From Sweltsa coloradensis (Eukaryota; Arthropoda; Insecta; Plecoptera; Chloroperlidae): a DNA stretch of 64,000 nucleotides. This document shows, piece by piece, positions 56,128-64,000 of this stretch. The stretch's first letter is position 1, and the number at the start of each line of letters is the position of its first letter. The position numbers and the translations under genes were made by a program. The DNA is taken from contig JAMZAV010000800.1 of NCBI GenBank assembly GCA_024449915.1, forward strand, positions 391,510 to 455,509, read 5' to 3'. The notes under the pieces were generated by a model. It was not told the origin of the DNA. It did no database searches and saw only the letters and a list, made by a program, of their open reading frames with translations.

Positions 56128-57552
56128 AATTGGAAGAGCAAAGCGAAGAATTCAATTTCACTGACCCTCCCAAAAAAATTAGCTTGGGTGTTTTTTTGTT
56201 GTTTTTTTTTGTTTGTTTTTCTTTCTGTTTGTTCGCTCTCCACCGGGCAAACGGCAAATGCGCTCTTGATGAAAATTGGAGGGAACCTTAGAAATCTCTG
56301 AACTTCTGCCACGTATTTGGGTATAATCGAAGAAATATTTCTTATGAATATCATACTTTTACGATTTTTTTCGATTTTTAATACAATATTTTCGTGATAT
56401 TTGGGCCGATTCTGACTAAACGAGTGGGGCTTCAACATTCGTATTTTACATGGACATTGAGGCAATGGTAATGTATTGCCTTTTGAAAAAAAAGTTAGCC
56501 AGAATCCATAGAATTAAAGGTTTTAATATCAGTATAATCGTTGAGTGACTAATATATTAACAAGTAACTAGTATAGAAACTTGACAACAATCACCTACAA
56601 CAATGCGTTCAAAAAGCTAATCTTCGGGCCTCCAGATATTTTATATTCTACTAGGAAAACGCTTAAGTCCCGCCGCGTTGTTGGATGAGCGTATATGGTG
56701 CATTGAGATGCCATGTGTTACGCGGATTTTCTGTTGTTCTGTGAAAAAACCATTACTTAATCGAAGATTTTTTTTAAATTAATTAAATTAAATAAAAAAT
56801 TAACTTAATTTTTATAATTAAATAAAATAAAATAAAAAATTAACTTAATTTTTTTAATTAATCGTAATTTTTAAAAATAAAAAAATCGTAAAATTGCAAT
56901 TTGTATAAGAAATAATTATTCGATTGCGCTCAAATTTAACACGAATATATTAATTCACGAAATTAAGGTTCTGTGAAAAATCAATAAGATAAAGCATGTA
57001 GGTGTTATAAGTCAAAGAATTGTTTTTAGAAAAGAAAAAACCCGTAAAATTTTGATTTTCATGAGAAATAATTTTTCGATTACGCTCAAATTTCACACAA
57101 ATATCTTAATTCATAAAATTAAGGTTCTGTAAAAAAATCATTACAATCGGATAAAGCATGTAGGTGTTATAAGTCGAAGAATTTTTTTTTAAATAAAAAA
57201 AATCGTAAAATTGCGTTTTTTATAAGAAAAAAATTTCCCGATTGCGCTCAAAAACGTGGCAGTTCTAAGTTCAGAGATTTCGAAGGTCTCCATAAAATTT
57301 CATCGCAATCGGAGTATCGGTTTAGCCGGAATCGTGTTAACAAACACAAAAATACAGAAAGAAAAAAAAAAAAAAAAAAAAAACATTCCGGATTTTTTTC
57401 TCCAGTGTAGTGAAATGGAATCTTCGCTTCGCTCGCTACGCTCGCTACGCTCATCCAATTAATTGGTATTACCATAGCAATTAATACTACCCTACTTAAA
57501 ACTTACAAAAAGCTCATCCATCAACGCAACTAGAAAAAGCTTCGCAAAGCGG
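56128..57552. mobile_element. Rearranged family A cluster (copies 4 and 5)
   Basis: The first half (56128-56515) reads as a minus-strand family A copy starting GGAAGAGCAAAGCGAAG. At 56651-56694 the opposite end CTAGGAAAACGCTTAAGTCC...GGATGAGC appears in plus orientation. At 57240-57452 a plus-oriented right half ends CGCTCGCTACGCTCATCC, and 57508-57552 has GCTCATCCATCAACGCAACT. Between these lie two diverged copies of a ~120-bp block (around 56985 and 57110: AGCATGTAGGTGTTATAAGT). An A run is at 57364-57383. Confidence 0.65.
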
Positions 57553-58990
57553 CCTAGTTTAGATAATAAAATGCTACTGTGATCTTACTTATTTGTAGCC
57601 TGAAGCAAATAATATTCAAGTGCATGCATTAGTGTTGACGGACTTCAGTTCTAGAGGATGTTCCCTCTAGTCAGACATATCTCCCCTAGCATTCTTCTTA
57701 CTAACAGAAGAAAATCTAAAACAAAAAAATCAGTCAGGACTGCCGGTGGCGAGAGTGTATATTATAATGTATTTTTTATATCTTAGCAGGCATGCTTAAA
57801 ATCCATGAAATCATATTTTGTTATCAATTATCATATCATTAATGCTATTATTGATTTCTTTTAGATTATTTTTGTCAAATTTTAAGTCAAAATTAATTTT
57901 CAAAATACAGCAAATTTTTGTCAGTTAGATAAAGACAATATTTGAGTAGAATACAAGTTACCCTACCGTGATTTTGGCCATATTTTCCATACAAGCAAAA
58001 GCGTTGTTGGGTTTATATCGATATGCATGTTTTAAAAACTGTTTTAATTAGTGTTGCAAAACTATGAAATCAATCCAGAAATTTTAAAAATTCACCTCAG
58101 CCAGGTAAGCTACTAACCCGGGTCTCCCGATTGCCACCGAGACAGTTAACTTCTTAACATCTGGATTGTTGGTGCATTATCTGAATAGATTGGCACAGTA
58201 CTGCACTAAGGGTTTCTTTCTTTCTTTCTTTTTAGATAAATGTATAATTAATGCTAGTTTTACGTGGCATTATATATTATGTATATATTATATTATTTAA
58301 GTTTAACATTAATTTAGACTAACTCAATTTTTTTTAAATGTCATATATTGTTAACACAGCAATTTCATTCGACATAACAATTATTAATACAAAACTAACA
58401 CAATATACTTCGGCTGCATTTCGGTAATCATTAACAATGCACCCAAGTTTTAAATTCGCAAGGATAGCGGAATATATGTGAACTTTGAGCGTGGAGATTT
58501 GTTATACCTTGGTAACTAAACATTCTTGCTTTCTAATCGTTAAAACTTTTGTCTTAATGTCTCATACTTTCGGCTGGAGAGACGAATTTATGAATAATTA
58601 GCTTTGATGTGCAGTGTACCGTACAGCGGGCTGCCTGCGCGTCACATTGCAGGCGTACCGTATGGTGCTGCGAGCGGCGATATCTATAACTGCGTTGACT
58701 GTCAACGCAGGTGTGCGGTACTGAGCAGACAGACAAGGTTGGTTTGAGGACAAGTTTTGAGTTCACCCAAGTACTCTAATGGACATCTCGCTTTCGTAGG
58801 AAGTGTAATCGACACTAAAAGACACTTTTTGTTACACGCAGTCACCAGTGGTTAATTTCTAAAATAATAAGTGGGTGGCAGTGGCAGACGATCACCAAGG
58901 TATCACCTCACCATCTTTTCCCTAGTGTCATCTTGAACACAATGCAATTATGGGAAATCTTTGCTGTTAAAGCGTCCTAAAACTAAACTA
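57553..58990. other. Non-coding stretch, nothing firmly recognised
   Basis: The DNA is AT-rich, with a short CTTT microsatellite at 58215-58232. CGGGTCTCCCGATTGCCACC near 58120 may be an inverted, decayed tRNA-like head. No exon was recognised. Confidence 0.45.
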
Positions 58991-58994
58991 GAAT

Positions 58995-59265
58995 GTAAAA
59001 TAATAATAAATTTTAGTTATTCTGAATCGGCCTTGTTGATTCTGGCGTTAATCCGCGGGTGTTCGCACTCTCCATACCACTGATTGCTATATTTCCTTTT
59101 AAAAATATCGATCTTTGGTTGGTTATCGTTCACTCGTCGAATGCGTCGGGGCCTGCAAGGTTGGCTTGGTCACTTTGGTTTACTTTCCTCCACTGAAAAT
59201 CAGTTATTTGACTGAGTGGGTAGACTCTAAATACGGATTTATTTATTTTATTTATTTACTAATAC
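58995..59265 (+). mobile_element. tRNA-derived SINE, 5'-truncated copy
   Basis: It begins within the body (TTCTGAATCGGCCTTGTTGA) and runs through CCACTGAAAATCAGTTAT and GTGGGTAGACTCTAAATACG to the (TTTA)n tail, co-linear with 32971-33412. Loss of the head is typical of incomplete reverse transcription. Confidence 0.7.
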
Positions 59266-59648
59266 TAATGAGATTATGGTGAAAAAAATCCTTTTAATTA
59301 TATGACGATGATATGCCACTTATATTTGTTAAGAATGTAAGGGATGATAAGGAAATTCCCTGAGGTGCCAGATTATTCTCGCCCCTGCCCAACCAATTTG
59401 TCTGCATGAATGCCCTGCCCGACAGTTCCAGTGTCCCGGGTTCTCATCTTTCTTTGGTTTTCGAAAGGGAGGAAACAGTTAGCAGAAATATTACGCATGG
59501 ATAAGGTGTATATTTTATTTAGAAATTTTATTTGGAAGGTTAATAACGTTATTCAGTATAGTTTAAAAGTAATAGATCACAAGCGTATGTTCCTTGATAC
59601 AGTCAACACTGTACAAGAAGACAAGATAGAGATGCGAGATAGACTGAC

Positions 59649-59881
59649 TGTGTTGGCTCGAGCGTTATGCGCGCGATTCTGATTCGGGAGGTCCCAGGTT
59701 CAAATCCAGTCGAGACAGGCAATCCTTACTAAAGATGTTTCCCGTGGTTTTCCTCGGTCCTCTGAAACTGCCCTCAGATATCCCTTCACAATAGGCCTAA
59801 TTGTCCTATCCGCAACATACCTAGATTATATATAGACACATGAAAAGGGACATGAATTGCACCCTGAGCAGGTTTCCTGCG
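59649..59881 (+). mobile_element. tRNA-derived SINE (second family)
   Basis: TGTTGGCTCGAGCGTTATGC and B-box GGTTCAAATCC are followed by CAGGCAATCCTTACTAAAG and the 3' end TTGCACCCTGAGCAGGTTTC. It matches the copies at 4490-4717 and 61110-61380. Confidence 0.75.
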
Positions 59882-59929
59882 AAAAAAAATATTATAACGG
59901 CGTTGACAGTGCATCGTCTTACGACTGGC

Positions 59930-60085
59930 TCCACAGAAAGTCACCGTTTAGTAACTGCTAAGCCATAAATTGATAGACTTAATTAAGTCCACATCAGAAG
60001 TTAAAAATATTCTGCCTGTAGTGGGATTCAAACTCTGGACCTTCTGCATTGGAAGTAGAGACAACGAGCCGAGCTACAGGTTCAT
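59930..60085 (-). mobile_element. tRNA-derived SINE fragment, head on the minus strand
   Basis: The complement of GGATTCAAACTCTGGACCTT and TCTGCATTGGAAG matches the head of 32971-33412. CACATCAGAAGTTAAAAAT and AGTCACCGTTTAGTAACTGC match the start of its body. It is 3'-truncated. Confidence 0.65.
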
Positions 60086-60496
60086 TCAAAGTATTTGTCA
60101 TCAACTTTGACTCAAAACACTATACGAAATAAGTAAACAAATGTTTCTCCTCCGGTGGCTAGGGCTCTTCCCCGGACCCCGACCTCCTCGCTTTCTCCCC
60201 CCTCACCCTCTCCCACTTCCCCACCCTCCCACAATTATTCAATTAAAATGTTTATCATAATTTCAAATGTTTACGTTTTTCATTAATTTTCTTTAATTTT
60301 TATTAGGCCAATCACTATATTTTCTAATTATCTCTAATTTTCATTGGGCCTTCATTATCATTATTATTAATAGTAGTAGCAGTTGATATTATCAACAACA
60401 TACAAAATGTAATGTAACTCCTTAAAATGGTTGAATGTAAGATAAGGTTTTACTAGCCTTAGGCCTAATCCCGCCTTGAAATAAAGACCTGAATCA

Positions 60497-60498
60497 AT

Positions 60499-60530
<32 letters not shown>
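60497..60530. repeat. AATC microsatellite
   Basis: AATCAATC repeats run for about 34 bases after an ATAAAGACCTGAATCAATA segment; this may be a retroposon tail. Confidence 0.85.
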
Positions 60531-60881
60531 AGATTATTCCTGGTTACGTTACTTTTGACACCTTCAGAACACAGTAATTTAGTGAGAGAGTAGAGACATA
60601 TACTTGCATTTAAGTTTAACATTTAACAATGTATATCAACGAAGCCAAGACTAACTAGACTAGTCACTGGGAAAGAAGCTAAGTAGATTAACAGAAACTT
60701 CTATTTTTTTAAATCGTGTTTTTTAAAGACCACCGACAGCGTTCGCTTGAGCGGTACGAACACATTACAATACAATACGAACTTGATTATTTTAATTCGC
60801 GAATACTCGTCCTATCCAGAGAAGCATTCATTCGTTCTCTCCGTCTTTCTAGTCGACTTGGTTGTAACCACATGTCTATTA

Positions 60882-60888
<7 letters not shown>

Positions 60889-60914
<26 letters not shown>
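60889..60914. repeat. TC microsatellite
   Basis: About thirteen uninterrupted CT units. Open frames across it give Ser-Leu or Arg-Glu runs and are artefacts. Confidence 0.9.
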
Positions 60915-60917
<3 letters not shown>

Positions 60918-61109
60918 TCTCGCACAATATACCTAACGGCCACCTGCCTGTAGCGCAACCAGGCTGTCTTGCTTGCGCCCAGGAGGGGGAGGAAGGGGGG
61001 AGGGGGGGGGGTCAGCTGATGCCAGACTGACCTAGTCACTTATGTCAAAACACAGCTGGGAGTTGAAACATTGTCAATTCATAAACTATCCCTCGTCAGT
61101 GTTGTACAG

Positions 61110-61380
61110 AGCTCGCATTACCAATATACTTAAACCAGGTAGACTTCGCATCAACAGGGGGTCCCGGTTCGAATCCCGTCGATACCGGCAATCCTGATTA
61201 AAGTTTTTTCCCGAGGTTTTCCTCTGTCGTTAATGCGAATGCAAGGTATTGAAGGTAATGAGCCCTCGTCCTTGGACATCCCTTCACAATTGTTCTCCTA
61301 GTCCTAGCTCTAATATACATAGTTCGACACCTGAAGAGGGGCATGCATTGCACCCTGGGCAGGTTTCCAACGGTTAATTT
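61110..61380 (+). mobile_element. tRNA-derived SINE (second family), fullest copy
   Basis: The head has B-box GGTTCGAATCCCGTCGATAC. The body CGGCAATCCTGATTAAAG...CCCGAGGTTTTCCTCTG ends GGGGCATGCATTGCACCCTG then GGCAGGTTTCC. It is co-linear with 4490-4717 and 59649-59881. Confidence 0.75.
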
Positions 61381-61457
61381 AGAATGTTTTAAAAGACTTT
61401 GTGTGACCATCACCGTATCACGTACGACCGAGAATATCCAAATGGATAATGTTCTAG

Positions 61458-62393
61458 GTCGGGGTATTTGCACAGAAATGCCTTAGCACAGAAACGCCGT
61501 TACACCGAAAATAAAAGACATTTTCTAAGTTTTTACTTTAAAACTGAAAACCGTGTGGGCCTTTGCACGAAACGCCGTTACACCGAAAATATCTGATACT
61601 ATTCATTTATTTCGGTCCAAAGGCGCACTCAGTATGGGCCTTAGCACAGAAACGCCTTAGCACAGAAACGCCGTTACACCGAAACTAAAATTAAAAGTTA
61701 CCGAGTAGGTCGTTACACCGAAAATAACCAAACAGTTAAGTAGTACGACCGTGTGGGTCTTTCCACCGAATCGCCGTAGCACCGAATCGCCGTTACGCAG
61801 AAAATTTTGCAAAAACTTCTAACTTGAACTGAATTAGGCCTACAGTATGTGACTATAGACCGAAATTCGATGTAACGGCCCGTCCGGATGGGCCGTTAAA
61901 CCGAATTTCGGTCTAAGGACATATACTGTAATTCGGTGTAACGGCCCATCCGGATGGGCCGGTACACCGAAATTTCGGTCTAAGGACATATACTGTAATT
62001 CCGGTGTAACGGCCCATCACCGAATTTTGGTTTCAAAGCACACTCTGTATTTCGTTCTCAAGTCAGACACTGCTATTCTGAGAGGAATTTCCATCCATTT
62101 TCCTTTTCGGTGTGTAACGGCGTTTCTGTGCTAAGGACCATGCAGTTTGCTGGTTTTAAAGTACTTGTTTCTGTGTAACGGCCCATCCGGATGGTGCCGT
62201 TACACCGAATTTCGGTCTAAAGACACATACTGTCGTTTTTTTGCCGAATTTTCTGCGTAACGGCAATTAGGTGCTACGGCGATTCGGTGTAAAGACCCAT
62301 GACTGCTCAAAATAACTTAGACAAAATATCAATTCAATTTTCGGTGTAACGGCGTTTCTGTGCTAAGGCATTTCTGTGCTAATACCCCGACCC
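61458..62393. mobile_element. Iterated-motif element, CGCCGTTACACCGAAA, 11-bp target duplication
   Basis: The inverted ends of ~55 bp begin GTCGGGGTATTTGCACAGAA. TAATGTTCTAG is repeated directly at 61447-61457 and 62394-62404. The word CGCCGTTACACCGAAA recurs at 61495, 61573 and 61669, with variants at 61710, 61787 and beyond, and as inverse TTTCGGTGTAACGG near 62000-62350. The long inverted ends and an 8-11 bp duplication are most like Mutator-type elements. No transposase is present. Confidence 0.85.
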
Positions 62394-62404
62394 TAATGTT
62401 CTAG

Positions 62405-63220
62405 CAGTGAAGTATGAGTATGGGAACCGTCTTGTGATCTCATGCGGGACTCGGCTGACGGCTCAGCACACTGGACACAGAGCACGGCTCGGCAAGGGAT
62501 CGTGACGTCACACGATGGGGAAACACACCTTCAAGGTCGTTGCCTCGCCGGTCTCACGAGAACACGAACCACGTGACTGATGAGACGACGGCGAGCTAGA
62601 GCTAGTCTTCCCTGTCCTTCAGTGGCTTCACTAGAAGGTTTTGAGAGAGGCGTACACCCCCCCCCCCCAATAATTTCCTCGTTTTCCTAATTTTCCCAAT
62701 TAACAACCCACAGCTGATCATCCTTTAAAAAGCACAAATTTTCACCAAAATAACCTCGAAGGAGAATTTTTTTTGGATTTTAATACAAAGTTGGTTATTG
62801 TGATGCTTTAAAACGCACAGATTTTCATCAAAATGATCTTGAAGATTTGTTTTTGGGGGCCAAGCCCCATACATCTATAAATTAATTGATTGTCCCTCCC
62901 CCTTTATGAATTCTTCATACGCCACTGGCACTTAAGCCCACCTCCCTTGCGAATTTTTGGATTTGCTAAGTCTACTGCTGGATTTGCGCCCCCTCCCCCC
63001 CATGTCCAAACTCTAGTGACGCTCCTGTGTCTGATTGTAATGAACATTCTCCCCAGACCCTCTAATATCATATTATCATATAATAGGGCCTTCTTTCTTT
63101 GCTCTACGTAATAATATTGAAGTATTCATATCGTCGAAGGGCCACCCATCCAAACCGTGGGACTCAATAACATTGTTGTTCATGTTTTAAATACCTTGAC
63201 AAATGTAATGTTATAGTAGT
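62405..63220. other. Non-coding stretch with C-rich runs
   Basis: It contains C runs at 62658-62668 and 62995-63001. CAGTGGC...GCCACTGG words near 62620 and 62920 hint at another decayed element, but no target duplication was found. No exon was recognised. Confidence 0.4.
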
Positions 63221-63224
63221 TAGT

Positions 63225-63420
63225 ATTGCCGGTGGTGTGGATCGAACCCACGAACCCGCTGTACTTGAGGATAGACACTTTTACTGGCAAGGTTCTTATA
63301 CAAACGTGCTTTAAACAAGCGGTCAGTCACCACTCAAGATTGTCCGCGTCGGGAATCGAGCTCAGATCCTGCCGAATCTACTCATCGAGTGCTGTAGCGC
63401 TGAGCCACTCCGCTCAGGTG
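63225..63420 (-). mobile_element. tRNA-like SINE remnants on the minus strand
   Basis: The complement of GGATCGAACCCACGA (63239-63253) and of GGGAATCGAGCTCAGATCC (63353-63371), with GTAGCGCTGAGCCACTC, look like two B-box/A-box heads. The structures do not fold into a full cloverleaf by eye. Confidence 0.4.
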
Positions 63421-63504
63421 GGCTAGTTACTAGGGATAGATATCGGCCAGAGCTACAAGTTTGTCAAGTTTGGATTACTACAGTCTCATGTAATCCGCTG
63501 TGGT

Positions 63505-63680
63505 ACACGACGCTGGTCTAGAGCGTATGACACTACGAGGTCGTGGGTTCGAATCCCGCATAAGCCATGAATTATAAAATTGTATTTCATCATCATCTAT
63601 CACACCTCATCGTCTCGGATAGCAATACGAAATTAATAAAGACGCTAAGAAACAATGTCATCTACAGCCTCATCGTCATG
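63505..63680 (+). mobile_element. tRNA-derived SINE
   Basis: GACGCTGGTCTAGAGCGTAT and B-box GTGGGTTCGAATCCCGC form the head. The tail TCATCATCTATCACACCTCA then CGTCTCGGATAGC resembles the tail region of the 5S SINE (about 29487-29515), so the two may share a 3' module. The 3' limit is approximate. Confidence 0.5.
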
Positions 63681-64000
63681 CATAGGGACGCCAAAGCGAC
63701 TGATCAGTTAGGTAGGCCTACTTGAAATAAATTAATTTTTGTCAGTGCAATCAATGAAGCTGAGACTTGCTAACGCCACAACAAAGTATAGCTCGGATAC
63801 ACATGAATATATCAGTGGTGTATGCGAAGTGTTGCAGTGAAAGACCCTTATGAGCGATAGAGCCGAGCCGTGTGCCTCTAATCACATTCGTCAAGGATTA
63901 CGATTTGAAACAATTTTAATGAGACAATCAAGTTGTGACGTAAGATTGTAGTTGTAGAGAAGAAAGGTGGGCTTCAAATGACTGCATCAATCTGAGCCGA

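Noticed and set aside
2131..57475. Minus-strand frames with a shared peptide (YRANSICDLDENLRGPS-like) in several places
   Set aside because: They all fall at the same point of family A repeats, are interrupted differently in each copy and run into poly-Phe or poly-Lys tracts. The similarity is that of the DNA repeat, not of a selected protein.
59410..59682. 90-codon open frame as a gene
   Set aside because: It runs into the head of a tRNA-derived SINE and has no recognisable similarity or splice context.
62620..62930. Another hAT-like element with CAGTGGC/GCCACTG ends
   Set aside because: The terminal similarity is only about seven bases and no 8-bp duplication could be found.

Overview
This is a window of animal nuclear DNA: AT-rich, intron-split genes with GT..AG junctions, tRNA- and 5S-derived SINEs, and very many non-autonomous DNA transposons. 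The palindromic word TAGGCCTA recurs throughout, together with metazoan SLC26A11 and RPS10 homologues. I infer a marine invertebrate deuterostome, with an echinoderm the best guess; this rests on general resemblance and not on a search.

Only two genes can be supported well. (1) On the + strand, 4993-16016, are nine exons of an SLC26A11-like sulfate/anion transporter. They encode the C-terminal 462 residues (most of the membrane domain plus the STAS domain); the 5' exons lie outside the window. (2) On the - strand is RPS10, the small-subunit ribosomal protein eS10. Its 42-codon first coding exon is at 55168-55293 and its 116-codon last exon at 27933-28283, giving a complete 158-residue protein with one 26.9-kb intron. 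The two genes converge tail to tail, about 11.9 kb apart. A 20-codon reading frame on the - strand at the extreme left edge (1-60) may be the start of a third gene.

The rest is repeat. Layout: 61-4992, repeats and unassigned sequence; 4993-16016, transporter exons with repeat-bearing introns; 16017-27781, intergenic with a few MITEs; 27782-55377, RPS10 including its giant intron; 55378-64000, upstream flank rich in SINEs and transposon remnants. Inside the RPS10 intron is a stack of insertions: at least six elements with terminal inverted repeats and 8-bp target duplications (hAT-like), a foldback element that was itself invaded, a 5S-rRNA-derived SINE with 13-bp target duplications, a second 5S SINE copy cut by two MITEs, and a hAT-like element holding two further hAT-like elements.

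The most unusual structural theme is a set of elements whose termini are one copy of a short word that is iterated in both orientations throughout the element: GGGGTAAATRGGAACA at 48146-49390, CGCCGTTACACCGAAA at 61458-62393 and GTAGCGCGCTACTTTT at 44910-45946. A related array of TTGCGGGTGTGACA lies at 49991-52948. Also notable are a triplicated exon/donor junction in the transporter gene, tandem splice donors 4 bp apart before its last exon, a perfect 44-bp palindrome just inside the RPS10 intron, and loss of an expected acidic residue in the transporter.
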